Assembly: GCA_017643385.1 (NCBI GenBank)
Contig: JAEPNN010000004.1
Location: forward strand, 1-64,000
Direction: 5' to 3'
DNA: 64,000 nt
From: Dinoroseobacter sp.
Lineage (GTDB): Bacteria; Pseudomonadota; Alphaproteobacteria; Rhodobacterales; Rhodobacteraceae
The number at the start of each line of letters is the position of its first letter. Position 1 is the stretch's first letter. Below are positions 28,877 to 39,445 of the stretch, one piece after another. The translations under genes and the position numbers were made by a program. The notes beneath the pieces were generated by a model that saw only the letters and a list, made by a program, of their open reading frames with translations, was not told the DNA's origin and made no database searches.

Positions 28877-29227
28877 TCAGCCGATATCCCAATCGTCATT
28901 ATGCGCGACCTCGCCGATGGAAAGCCAGACGGCTCGCGCACGGGCAATGCGGGTATCACCCCAGGTGCGAAATACAAGGTTGAAGCCCTGCTCAGACACC
29001 TCTTCGGCACGCACGTCCGCACGCGAATTTGTAGTCTGATCCATGTCCCACATAGACAGTCCAACATGGACAGTGGGTGGTAAACGATAAGGTTCAGAGA
29101 AACGGACCTCTCTGGATGCGCGACGCGCCCCTGAGCCTTCCCACATATCGCCCCCATCTTCGAAATCCGAGAAAAGAAGAACGTCGCCTTGATCAACACC
29201 TATGCGGTGATTTTGAAGTTTTTTCAT
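28877..29227 (-). CDS. H-type lectin domain-containing protein
   Basis: A 116-residue protein whose second half matches the H-type lectin fold: VRFSEPYRLPPTVHVGLSMWDMD, with the conserved FxxPF-like and V-GLSxxD pattern, and later GFNLVFRTWGDTRIARARAVWLSIG. H-type lectins bind N-acetylgalactosamine in invertebrates, and bacterial copies are rare outside Rhodobacterales. There is no signal peptide, so it should be cytosolic unless exported otherwise. ATG 29227 is preferred over a TTG at 29236. It is convergent with prs. Confidence 0.75.
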   Translation of the reverse strand: MKKLQNHRIGVDQGDVLLFSDFEDGGDMWEGSGARRASREVRFSEPYRLPPTVHVGLSMWDMDQTTNSRADVRAEEVSEQGFNLVFRTWGDTRIARARAVWLSIGEVAHNDDWDIG

Positions 29228-29285
29228 GCCAGCCAAACGCTCTCTGAGCCATAACTACCCTCAACATATTGGTTTTATAAAAGAA

Positions 29286-29312
29286 AAACCCCGGCTGTGA
29301 AAGCCGGGGTTT
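29286..29312 (-). terminator. Intrinsic terminator of the atp operon
   Basis: AAACCCCGGCT and AGCCGGGGTTT form an 11-bp stem with a 5-base loop, 23 bp after the atpC stop. On the minus strand it is followed by TTCTTTT. It is a textbook terminator and may also work toward the plus strand. Confidence 0.93.
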
Positions 29313-29334
29313 AAACCTTGTCGTTTGTCAGCGT

Positions 29335-29742
29335 TTAACTTGCTGACAACCCGATCTGTTCGCCCATTGCGACCATGTCAGCCACCAGCTTTGCAGCGTC
29401 ATCTAGAGCTTGCGCCGAGGCGGCTTCATGAGCGCTCTTCGCTTCCGCGATGAGCTGATCCAGAATGTCCTGGGTCATGTCTGCTTTTGCATAGGCACAT
29501 TCTGCTAGAACCGTAGTGTTGCCACCGCCAATTTCAGCAAAGCCGCCAGTAACCACGTAATCTTCGGACCCAGCAGGCCCTGACACAGACAGCACGCCGG
29601 GACGTAGTGTCGTGATCGTTGGCGCGTGATCGGGCATCGCGGTCATGTCGCCATCAGCACCCGGGATCTGCACCTGCGCCACTTCCAATGACGCAAGCCG
29701 CCGTTCGGGCGAAACCAGATCGAATTGCATCGTATCTGCCAT
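29335..29742 (-). CDS. atpC: F1Fo ATP synthase subunit epsilon
   Basis: The epsilon subunit of the central stalk couples rotation to catalysis and inhibits the reverse reaction. The protein has the typical N-terminal beta-sandwich ([37 protein letters not shown]) and a C-terminal helical hairpin region ([16 protein letters not shown]). Length 135. It is the last gene of atpHAGDC, 14 bp after atpD. Confidence 0.95.
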   Translation of the reverse strand: MADTMQFDLVSPERRLASLEVAQVQIPGADGDMTAMPDHAPTITTLRPGVLSVSGPAGSEDYVVTGGFAEIGGGNTTVLAECAYAKADMTQDILDQLIAEAKSAHEAASAQALDDAAKLVADMVAMGEQIGLSAS

Positions 29743-29756
29743 GAGATACGCCCTCC

Positions 29757-31199
<1,443 letters not shown>

Positions 31200-32072
31200 T
31201 TAGAGCGCTTCTGCGCCCGAAATGATTTCAATCAGCTCGTTGGTGATCACAGCTTGACGTGAGCGGTTAAACTCGATGGTCAGCTTGTCGATCATGTCGC
31301 CTGCGTTGCGGGTCGCGTTATCCATGGCGGACATCCGGGCACCCTGTTCAGAGGCAGCATTTTCCAACAAAGCGGCAAAGATTTGCGTGGCCACACCGCG
31401 AGGCAGCAGGTCGGCCAGAATGGCGTCTTCGCTGGGCTCGTAGTCGTAGAGCGTGGCTTCGCCAGCGCCCTCATCCTCAAAGCTGGCCGGAATGATCTGC
31501 TGCGCGGTTGGGATCTGGCTGACGACGTTCACGAACTTCGAGTAGAAGATCGTAGCGACATCAAACTCTCCCGCATCAAATCGCGACAAAACGTCGGCTG
31601 CGATATCCCGCGCGTTCTCATAGCCCACGCGCTTGACTTCGGTCAGGTCTACGTGACCCACGAAGTGATCGCCGAGATCGCGCTTAATCGCATCGCGCCC
31701 TTTCTTGCCGACAGTGAGGATCTTCACTGTCTTCCCGGCAGCCATCAACTCGGCCGCTTTGGTGCGGGTAAGTTTGGAAATGTTGGTGTTGAAACCACCG
31801 CAAAGTCCACGCTCAGCAGTCATTACGACCAGCAAGTGCACCTGATCGCTACCGGTGCCCGACAGCAATTTCGGTGCATTGTCCGATCCACCTGCGGCCG
31901 CTGCGAGACCACCCAGAACGGCATTGAACCGTTCTGTGTAAGGGCGCGAAGCCTCGGCCGCTTCCTGCGCCCGCCGCAATTTTGCGGCGGCCACCATCTG
32001 CATGGCCTTGGTGATCTTGCGGGTCGATTTGACCGACGAGATCCTGTTTTTTAAGTCCTTAAGGCTTGGCAT
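31200..32072 (-). CDS. atpG: F1Fo ATP synthase subunit gamma
   Basis: The rotor shaft of F1. N-terminal [20 protein letters not shown] and C-terminal [20 protein letters not shown] with [14 protein letters not shown] form the central coiled coil, and [15 protein letters not shown] is the conserved middle block. Length 290. It follows atpA by 12 bp. Confidence 0.98.
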   Translation of the reverse strand: MPSLKDLKNRISSVKSTRKITKAMQMVAAAKLRRAQEAAEASRPYTERFNAVLGGLAAAAGGSDNAPKLLSGTGSDQVHLLVVMTAERGLCGGFNTNISKLTRTKAAELMAAGKTVKILTVGKKGRDAIKRDLGDHFVGHVDLTEVKRVGYENARDIAADVLSRFDAGEFDVATIFYSKFVNVVSQIPTAQQIIPASFEDEGAGEATLYDYEPSEDAILADLLPRGVATQIFAALLENAASEQGARMSAMDNATRNAGDMIDKLTIEFNRSRQAVITNELIEIISGAEAL

Positions 32073-32084
32073 GATCCAGACCCC

Positions 32085-33623
32085 TTAGGCGAAATCGGCT
32101 GCAAATTCGTCAAGTGCCGCTTTGATCTTATCCTCGGCCTCGCCTTTGATCTTTGGATCTTCCTTGGTCAGGTAGTCCAAGAGGTCAGCGTTCTTGCCGC
32201 GCAGATGCGTCAACAGACCCTGCTCGAAACGGCCCACGTCGGACACGTCGATCTTATCGAGGTAGCCTTGCGTACCGGCATAGATCACGCAGACGATCTC
32301 GGCGTTGGTGAGCGGCGAATACTGAGGCTGCTTCATCAGTTCAGTGAGACGTGCGCCACGGTTCAGCAACTGCTGGGTCGCGGCATCAAGGTCAGAACCG
32401 AACTGCGCGAATGCCGCCATTTCGCGGTACTGCGCCAGTTCCAGTTTCACCGGACCCGCGACAGACTTCATCGCGTTGGTTTGTGCGGAAGATCCCACAC
32501 GAGACACTGACAGACCGGTGTTCACCGCAGGACGGATGCCCTGATAGAACAGTTCTGTTTCGAGGAAGATCTGACCGTCTGTGATCGAAATAACGTTGGT
32601 TGGAATAAACGCCGAAACGTCACCACCCTGGGTTTCGATGATCGGCAGCGCTGTCAGCGAACCAGCACCATTGTCTTCGTTCAGCTTTGCCGAACGCTCG
32701 AGCAAACGTGAGTGAAGGTAGAAAACGTCACCGGGATACGCTTCGCGGCCTGGTGGGCGGCGCAGCAGCAGCGACATCTGACGATAGGACACAGCCTGCT
32801 TGGACAGGTCATCATAGATGATCAGCGCGTGCTTGCCGTTGTCGCGGAAGTACTCGGCCATCGCGGTTGCGGCGTAGGGCGCCAGGAACTGCATCGGTGC
32901 CGGATCGGAGGCGGTCGCCGCCACAACGATCGAGTACTCAATCGCACCGGATTCTTCGAGCTTTTTCACCAGCTGCGCCACGGTGGAGCGCTTCTGGCCC
33001 ACGGCAACGTAGATGCAGTAGAGCTTCTTGCTCTCATCGTCGCCTGCCGCGTCGTTGTAGGATTTCTGGTTAAGGATGGTGTCGAGCGCCACAGCGGTCT
33101 TACCAGTCTGACGGTCACCAATGATCAGTTCGCGCTGGCCACGACCGATTGGGATCATCGCGTCCACGGACTTCAGGCCCGTTGCCATCGGCTCGTGCAC
33201 CGATTTACGTGGAATGATGCCGGGCGCTTTCACGTCGGCCACACGACGCTCGGACGCTTCAATCGCGCCTTTGCCGTCTACCGGGTTGCCCAGTCCGTCA
33301 ACAACACGGCCCAACAGCGCTTCGCCCGCAGGGACGTCCACGATGGAACTGGTACGCTTGACGGTATCGCCTTCTTTGATGTCGCGGTCGGAGCCGAAGA
33401 TAACAACACCTACGTTGTCAGCTTCGAGGTTCAGGGCCATCCCGCGGATACCGCCGGGGAATTCGACCATTTCACCTGCCTGAACGTTGTCCAGCCCGTG
33501 CACGCGCGCGATGCCGTCACCAACGCTGAGCACGCGGCCAACTTCTGCAACTTCGGCATCTTGGCCAAAGTTGGTGATCTGCTCCTTGAGGATTGCAGAG
33601 ATTTCGGCTGCCTGGAGTCCCAT
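32085..33623 (-). CDS. atpA: F1Fo ATP synthase subunit alpha
   Basis: The regulatory nucleotide-binding subunit of F1. Walker A GDRQTGKT is at 169-176. The N-terminus [16 protein letters not shown] is the peripheral-stalk-binding segment. The block [18 protein letters not shown] is present near the C-terminal domain. Length 512. The ATG overlaps the atpH stop as TAATG. Confidence 0.99.
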   Translation of the reverse strand: MGLQAAEISAILKEQITNFGQDAEVAEVGRVLSVGDGIARVHGLDNVQAGEMVEFPGGIRGMALNLEADNVGVVIFGSDRDIKEGDTVKRTSSIVDVPAGEALLGRVVDGLGNPVDGKGAIEASERRVADVKAPGIIPRKSVHEPMATGLKSVDAMIPIGRGQRELIIGDRQTGKTAVALDTILNQKSYNDAAGDDESKKLYCIYVAVGQKRSTVAQLVKKLEESGAIEYSIVVAATASDPAPMQFLAPYAATAMAEYFRDNGKHALIIYDDLSKQAVSYRQMSLLLRRPPGREAYPGDVFYLHSRLLERSAKLNEDNGAGSLTALPIIETQGGDVSAFIPTNVISITDGQIFLETELFYQGIRPAVNTGLSVSRVGSSAQTNAMKSVAGPVKLELAQYREMAAFAQFGSDLDAATQQLLNRGARLTELMKQPQYSPLTNAEIVCVIYAGTQGYLDKIDVSDVGRFEQGLLTHLRGKNADLLDYLTKEDPKIKGEAEDKIKAALDEFAADFA

Positions 33624-34183
33624 TATCCGACCTCTTTCATAGAATTCTGGAGTGAGTTGAGCTTGGCGCGGATCGACGTGTCGATCATGCGCGAGCCCAC
33701 TTTAACGACAAGACCGCCGATGAGCTTTTCATCAACGGACATATTGATCTTCACATCTTTACCGACCGACTTGGCCAGCACGTCTGCGAGAGCTTTCTCT
33801 TGTGCGGCAGTGAGTTTTGACGCGGCGGTTACGTCCGCAGTCACTTCACCTTTGTCCTCGGCAATCAAAGCGCGCAGAGCGCCGATCAGTTGAGGAACCG
33901 CAAACAGGCGACGCTTTGTGCCCATCAATTGCAATGTATTTCCGGTCAGCGTGCTGAGGCCCATCTTTTCAGACAAGGCGCCAATCGCTTTGGTTTGATC
34001 TTCGCGGCTATAGACCGGCGAAGTGATCAGGTCGCGAAATTCCGCGCTTTCGGCAACGACAGAAGAAAGTGCATCAAGATCACTTTCCAATGCCGCAATA
34101 GAATTTCCGTCCTTTGCAAGCTCGAACACGGCAGTCGCATAACGTTGCGCAATACCGGAGGAGATCGAAACTGGTTCTGACAC
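33623..34183 (-). CDS. atpH: F1Fo ATP synthase subunit delta
   Basis: The delta subunit (OSCP) joins the peripheral stalk to the top of F1. N-terminal helices start [21 protein letters not shown], and the C-terminal domain carries [22 protein letters not shown], the family signature. I start at GTG 34183 (186 residues) with AGGG a few bases upstream; a second GTG lies at 34189. It opens the F1-only operon, the Fo genes being elsewhere. The 200 bp upstream should contain the promoter. Confidence 0.95.
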   Translation of the reverse strand: MSEPVSISSGIAQRYATAVFELAKDGNSIAALESDLDALSSVVAESAEFRDLITSPVYSREDQTKAIGALSEKMGLSTLTGNTLQLMGTKRRLFAVPQLIGALRALIAEDKGEVTADVTAASKLTAAQEKALADVLAKSVGKDVKINMSVDEKLIGGLVVKVGSRMIDTSIRAKLNSLQNSMKEVG

Positions 34184-34391
34184 GTCCACCCTTTCGACAA
34201 TTGGCCTGCAGCTCGGAGAGGTCGCCACAAGCAACTAGGGCGTCTTTACGGGACACCCGGTAAACTTCCGGCGCGGTGTAGCAGAGGGGTTTTGACCTCG
34301 CAACACACTTGGAGCCGTTGAAAGAGGCCTTTGTAAACTTATTTTGCAGGCACTTTGGCGCAGTTTGGCCAAGGGCGCGACACTTTGAAGC

Positions 34392-35132
34392 TTAGACGGG
34401 TTTGGCTTCGGGACTGCCTTCTAAGATTCGCAGCGGGTTTCGAACTTTCTCGGCCAGCCCCGGCCGGATCGGCTTATGGACCTGTTTTGAGGCCTCAACC
34501 ATCAAAACACCACCAGACATCACCGGGGACACTGCATGGCCCCACTTTTCGCACAGCGCGCTCGACTTGAGCCAAAAAGGGTGTCTGGAGGGCGGCATAT
34601 AAAGGGCCGTGGCGTGTCGTTCGGGAACAAACGCATGACGTTTAAGTTGCACATCTAACTGACCCTGACTGTAGGGTCTGCCAAATCCAAAAGGCGTACC
34701 GTCGCGACGCGCCCACATCCCAGCCCGGTTTGGAACAATGAAAAGCGCCCGTCCGCCGGGCCCGAGGACCCGTTGCGCCTCTTCCAAAACTGCTGACGGA
34801 TGTTCAGAGGTCTCGAGCCCATGCAAGCAGATCAGCCGATCGACAGTGCCTGTTTCGACAGGCCAAAGCGTTTCTTCACAAAGCACGCTGACATTAGGCT
34901 GACCTGCGGGCCAGTGCATAACGCCCTGCGGTCCTGGCATCAGACCAATCGTGCGACGCGCAGTGGCAAGGTAAGGACGAAGAAGCGGCACGGCAAAGCC
35001 AAACCCGGCCACGGTTTGTCCCTGTGCGTCCGGCCAAAGCTTCAGAACACGCGCTCGGATGGCAGTCTGCGCCGCACGGCCCAATCTGGTCCGGTAATAG
35101 AACTGCCTGAGATCAAGCACATCCAAATGCAT
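34392..35132 (-). CDS. Class I SAM-dependent methyltransferase
   Basis: A 246-residue Rossmann-fold methyltransferase of the Methyltransf_11 type. The glycine-rich SAM site is degenerate ([13 protein letters not shown]) instead of VLDxGxG, while the later blocks [13 protein letters not shown] and [19 protein letters not shown] fit motifs IV-V. The start [17 protein letters not shown] is conserved in related rhodobacterial proteins as I recall them. It is divergent from gloB, with 63 bp between the two starts, and this adjacency is common. The substrate is unknown. Confidence 0.82.
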   Translation of the reverse strand: MHLDVLDLRQFYYRTRLGRAAQTAIRARVLKLWPDAQGQTVAGFGFAVPLLRPYLATARRTIGLMPGPQGVMHWPAGQPNVSVLCEETLWPVETGTVDRLICLHGLETSEHPSAVLEEAQRVLGPGGRALFIVPNRAGMWARRDGTPFGFGRPYSQGQLDVQLKRHAFVPERHATALYMPPSRHPFWLKSSALCEKWGHAVSPVMSGGVLMVEASKQVHKPIRPGLAEKVRNPLRILEGSPEAKPV

Positions 35133-35195
35133 TGCATCGCCCTTCTGGCTGCGCGAGGTTCCGTTTGAAGATAGTCACAGATCGCGGAAAACAAA

Positions 35196-35963
35196 ATGCC
35201 ATTGACCCTGCGCACCATCGCCTGCCTGAACGACAATTATGCTTACCTTTTACATGACGAGGAAAGCGGCGCGACGGCATGCATTGATGTGCCCGAAATT
35301 GAGCCGCTGGAAAGGGCACTATCAGACGAAGGCTGGTCGCTAACAGAGATCTGGGTGACCCATCACCATGACGATCACATACAGGGCGTCGATGCCTTGC
35401 GCGCTTCGACCAGCGCCAAGGTCGTGGGCGCCAAAGCAGATGCACACCGCTTGCCAAAACTTGATGACGCGGTGTCAGATGGGGACATATTTAATTTTGC
35501 AGGCCATGACGTTCAGGTGATGGACGTGTCAGGGCATACGATTGGGCACATCGCTTTTTACGTGCCCGCAGCAAACGCCGCGTTCACTGCAGACAGCTTG
35601 ATGACGATGGGCTGTGGGCGACTCTTTGAAGGAGATGCAAGAACAATGTGGGTGTCATTACAAAAGCTGGCGTCCCTACCATCTGAGACGCTGATATGTT
35701 CCGGTCACGAATACACAGAGGCGAATATTCGCTTCGCAATGAGCGTGGATAGTGACAATCCCGCACTTTTAAAACGCGCAGAACATGTTGCCGCTCTGAG
35801 GGCAAAAGGAGCGTTTACAGTACCTTCCCTCTTGTCAGAGGAATTGGAAACCAATCCGTTTTTGCGCGCGACCAATGCCAATCTCGCCGCAAAGCTGGGG
35901 ATGGCTGGTGCCGATCCGGCAGACGTGTTTGCTGAAATTCGTGGACTGAAGGACAGGTTTTAA
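35196..35963 (+). CDS. gloB: Hydroxyacylglutathione hydrolase (glyoxalase II)
   Basis: GloB hydrolyses S-D-lactoylglutathione to D-lactate and glutathione in methylglyoxal detoxification. The metallo-beta-lactamase motif THHHDDH is at 55-61; further ligands are in SGHTIGH, the TADSLMTMGCGRLFEG block and CSGHEYTEANIRFA. The C-terminal HAGH domain ends ETNPFLRATN and so on. Length 255. The start ATG 35196 is fixed by the N-terminal LRTIACLNDNYAYLL. Confidence 0.95.
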   Translation: MPLTLRTIACLNDNYAYLLHDEESGATACIDVPEIEPLERALSDEGWSLTEIWVTHHHDDHIQGVDALRASTSAKVVGAKADAHRLPKLDDAVSDGDIFNFAGHDVQVMDVSGHTIGHIAFYVPAANAAFTADSLMTMGCGRLFEGDARTMWVSLQKLASLPSETLICSGHEYTEANIRFAMSVDSDNPALLKRAEHVAALRAKGAFTVPSLLSEELETNPFLRATNANLAAKLGMAGADPADVFAEIRGLKDRF

Positions 35964-36149
35964 GCCTTACTTCCTTGCAGTGCTTAAGCGGCATGCACAG
36001 TTGAACCATTTCATCACGAATTCGGGTGCTAACTGAGAAATTCTGAGAAAGCCCTTGAAGCCGAGCCAATAAAGCCGAAGTCTTATGGCAAGGGAACATG
36101 GTCGCGACGGACTGCAGAACCCGCCCGACCCTAGCATAGGAGCATCCGA

Positions 36150-38480
36150 GTGCCTTCATTTTCGACGACACTTGAGCAAGCCATTCATACCGCTCTTGCC
36201 CACGCGAACTCGCGGCGGCACGAGCTTGCGACGTTAGAGCATCTTCTGCTGGCTTTGATTGATGAACCTGACGCCGCGAAGGTCATGCAGGCGTGCAATG
36301 TGGATTTGGACGTATTGCGCCAGACCCTCGAAACCTTCATTGAAGACGACCTCTCTACGCTGGAAACAGATGTAGAAGGAAACGAGGCCGTTCCGACCGC
36401 TGCGTTTCAACGGGTCATTCAACGCGCTGCCATTCATGTGCAATCATCCGGCCGCAATGAAGTAACTGGTGCGAACGTGCTGGTGGCAATATTTGCGGAA
36501 CGCGAATCCAACGCCGCCTACTTCCTGCAGGAACAGGATATGACCCGTTACGACGCGGTGAATTTCATTGCCCACGGCGTAGCCAAAAACCCAAGTTTTG
36601 GCGAAGAACGTTCGGTCACCGGTGCAAGCGAAACGGAAGAAGAGGCGTCGCAAAGCACATCGGGATCTGAGACCGAAGGCAAAGAGTCCGCGCTCGACAA
36701 ATACTGCGTAGATCTGAACGATAAGGCCCGCAAAGGTGATGTTGATCCACTTATCGGGCGTGACCATGAGGTTGAACGCTGCATTCAGGTTCTGTGCCGT
36801 CGTCGCAAAAATAACCCCTTGCTGGTCGGCGATCCCGGTGTGGGTAAAACCGCGATTGCCGAGGGCTTAGCGCGCAAGATCGTAGACGGCGAAACGCCAG
36901 AGGTTCTAGAAAACGCGACGATTTATTCACTCGATATGGGCGCGCTTCTGGCGGGAACGCGTTATCGCGGCGATTTTGAAGAACGTCTAAAGGCTGTGAT
37001 GACCGAAATGGAAGATCACCCTGATGCGGTACTCTTCATCGACGAGATCCACACTGTGATTGGTGCGGGCGCGACTTCGGGGGGCGCAATGGATGCATCA
37101 AACCTTCTGAAGCCCGCGCTTCAGGGTGGAAAGTTGCGCTGCATGGGGTCTACAACCTACAAAGAATTCCGTCAGCACTTCGAAAAAGACCGCGCATTGT
37201 CACGTCGCTTTCAGAAGATCGATGTGAATGAACCAACTGTCGCGGATGCTGTGAAGATCCTCAAAGGTCTGAAGCCATATTTCGAGGATCACCACTCGAT
37301 CAAATACACGGCTGATGCGATCAAGACGGCTGTTGAACTGTCGGCACGCTATATCAACGACCGCAAACTGCCCGACAAAGCGATTGACGTCATTGACGAG
37401 GCAGGCGCCGCACAGCATCTGGTTGTCGAAAGTAAGCGCCGGAAGACCATTGGCGCGAAAGAGATCGAAGCTGTCATCGCAAAGATCGCACGTATCCCAC
37501 CAAAGAACGTGTCCAAGAACGATGCCGAAGTTCTGAAAGATCTCGAAAAAACGCTAAAGCGTGTTGTCTTCGGTCAGGACTTAGCCATCGAAGCGCTGTC
37601 CTCAGCAATCAAGCTGTCACGTGCAGGTTTGCGTGAGCCTGAAAAGCCCATAGGCAACTACCTCTTTGCTGGCCCCACAGGCGTCGGTAAGACCGAGGTT
37701 GCCAAACAATTGGCGTCTACACTTGGCGTGGAACTTCTGCGCTTTGACATGTCAGAATACATGGAAAAGCACGCAGTCTCCCGCCTGATCGGGGCTCCTC
37801 CGGGGTACGTTGGCTTCGACCAGGGTGGTCTTCTGACGGATGGCGTGGATCAGCACCCACATTGCGTGCTTCTGCTTGACGAGATCGAAAAGGCTCATCC
37901 AGACGTCTACAACATCCTGTTGCAGGTGATGGATCACGGCACGCTGACCGACCATAACGGGCGCACTGTAGATTTCCGCAATGTGATCCTGATCATGACA
38001 TCAAATGCGGGCGCAACCGAACAAGCGAAAGCGGCAATCGGATTTGGTCGTGATCGGCGCGAGGGTGAGGACACAGCAGCGATCGAGCGAACGTTCACAC
38101 CGGAATTCCGCAACCGACTTGATGCGGTGATCAGCTTTGCGCCTCTCGGCAAGTCGATCATCTTGCAGGTGATCGAGAAGTTTGTGCTGCAACTGGAAGC
38201 GCAATTGATGGATCGCAACGTGACCATCGAGTTGACGAGGCCTGCTGCAGAGTTGCTCGGAGATCTTGGGTATGACGAAAAGATGGGCGCCCGACCATTG
38301 GGGCGCGTGATCCAAGAGCATATCAAGAAGCCACTGGCAGAGGAGCTGCTGTTTGGTAAGCTTGCCAAGGGCGGTTTGGTCAAGGTTGGCGTGAAGGACG
38401 GCAAGCTGAATCTTGAGATGTTTGCTCCTGACAAACCGCAAATTTCGGGCGACAAGCCGCCATTGCTGACCGCAGACTAA
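36150..38480 (+). CDS. clpA: ATP-dependent Clp protease ATP-binding subunit ClpA
   Basis: ClpA unfolds N-end-rule and SsrA-tagged proteins and feeds them to ClpP. The N-domain occupies about 1-140, then a linker. The first AAA module has Walker A GDPGVGKT (227-234) and the second GPTGVGKT (508-515). An IGFG segment near residue 630 is the ClpP-docking loop. Length 776. The start is GTG 36150 with AGGAG upstream. No clpS lies in the 186 bp before it, unlike many relatives. The stop overlaps the M23 peptidase ATG as TAATG. Confidence 0.97.
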   Translation: MPSFSTTLEQAIHTALAHANSRRHELATLEHLLLALIDEPDAAKVMQACNVDLDVLRQTLETFIEDDLSTLETDVEGNEAVPTAAFQRVIQRAAIHVQSSGRNEVTGANVLVAIFAERESNAAYFLQEQDMTRYDAVNFIAHGVAKNPSFGEERSVTGASETEEEASQSTSGSETEGKESALDKYCVDLNDKARKGDVDPLIGRDHEVERCIQVLCRRRKNNPLLVGDPGVGKTAIAEGLARKIVDGETPEVLENATIYSLDMGALLAGTRYRGDFEERLKAVMTEMEDHPDAVLFIDEIHTVIGAGATSGGAMDASNLLKPALQGGKLRCMGSTTYKEFRQHFEKDRALSRRFQKIDVNEPTVADAVKILKGLKPYFEDHHSIKYTADAIKTAVELSARYINDRKLPDKAIDVIDEAGAAQHLVVESKRRKTIGAKEIEAVIAKIARIPPKNVSKNDAEVLKDLEKTLKRVVFGQDLAIEALSSAIKLSRAGLREPEKPIGNYLFAGPTGVGKTEVAKQLASTLGVELLRFDMSEYMEKHAVSRLIGAPPGYVGFDQGGLLTDGVDQHPHCVLLLDEIEKAHPDVYNILLQVMDHGTLTDHNGRTVDFRNVILIMTSNAGATEQAKAAIGFGRDRREGEDTAAIERTFTPEFRNRLDAVISFAPLGKSIILQVIEKFVLQLEAQLMDRNVTIELTRPAAELLGDLGYDEKMGARPLGRVIQEHIKKPLAEELLFGKLAKGGLVKVGVKDGKLNLEMFAPDKPQISGDKPPLLTAD

Positions 38481-39445
38481 TGCTCAGGGTCCTTTGGACC
38501 GGGACGTTTTACTCGCTCGCCTCGGTTGCCGGGGCGGGCGAGTTTCGTTTGGAGATGCCCGTTGACTGCGACTTGGGTGAAACCTGCTTTATCCAGCAGT
38601 ATGTCGACCACGATGAAGGGCCAGGAGCTTTGGACTTCACTTGTGGTCCACTGGTCTATGATACGCACACCGGAACTGATTTCGCACTGCCCTCGCTTGT
38701 AGCGATGCAAACTGGTGTCGACGTACTAGCATCCGCAGCTGGCACTGTGCGCGGTGTGCGTGACGGGATGCGTGATGTAATTTTCTCAAGCGAAAACACC
38801 AATGACATTGCAGGTCGGGAGTGCGGAAATGGCGTGGTGCTGGTGCATCCCGGCGGCTGGGAAACACAATACTGCCACCTTAAGAATGCGTCCGTAAAGG
38901 TCACAGTAGGACAAGTGGTCCAAGCGGGGGATGTGCTTGGACAGATTGGTCTGAGCGGGCAAACAGAGTTCCCCCATCTGCATCTCTCCGTCCGACGCGA
39001 TGGTCAACATATCGATCCTTTTGCACCTGATCCGATTTCAGAATGCGGTGAGATGCCGACCCAAACACTTTGGGAAATACCGATCGATTATGTTCCGGGC
39101 GGAATTATCTCAGCTGGGTTTTCGGATACAGTTCCTGAATTTGCAGATATCAAATCTGGTGCGGCCAGTTCGCCCTTGGTGCGAGATCCCGACGCATTGG
39201 TGGCATGGGTCTATATGTTTGGCGGGCAGCGCGGGGATACGCTGTTGCTCGAGATCGATGGTCCAAACGGAGTGTTCCACCGCGCACGGGTTCCGCTGGA
39301 CCGAACGCAAGCACAATTATTTCGTGCTTCAGGAAAGCGCCGGCCAGAAGAAGGCTGGACCAGTGGACCCTACAGCGCGTTTTTCCGGTTAATCCGAGAT
39401 CGTGCGGTGATTGACGAAAGGCAACTCTCGATCACGCTACCCTAG
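38480..39445 (+). CDS. M23 family metallopeptidase (LytM-type)
   Basis: A 321-residue exported peptidase. The N-terminus (RVLWTGTFYSLASVAGAG) is a signal peptide cut near residue 20. LytM zinc ligands are intact: His63 and Asp67 in DTHTGTDF, His168 in PHLHLS; His133 in YCHLK and His166 are the catalytic pair. An active murein endopeptidase in the periplasm is therefore expected. The last 120 residues form a separate beta-rich region with no recognised fold. Its ATG overlaps the clpA stop, and its stop shares CTAG with the convergent OmpA-domain gene. Confidence 0.88.
   Translation: MLRVLWTGTFYSLASVAGAGEFRLEMPVDCDLGETCFIQQYVDHDEGPGALDFTCGPLVYDTHTGTDFALPSLVAMQTGVDVLASAAGTVRGVRDGMRDVIFSSENTNDIAGRECGNGVVLVHPGGWETQYCHLKNASVKVTVGQVVQAGDVLGQIGLSGQTEFPHLHLSVRRDGQHIDPFAPDPISECGEMPTQTLWEIPIDYVPGGIISAGFSDTVPEFADIKSGAASSPLVRDPDALVAWVYMFGGQRGDTLLLEIDGPNGVFHRARVPLDRTQAQLFRASGKRRPEEGWTSGPYSAFFRLIRDRAVIDERQLSITLP

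Noticed and set aside
32712-33893. Long open frame (393 codons) opposite atpA
   Set aside because: It is a shadow of the GC-rich atpA coding strand, with no start signal or homology.
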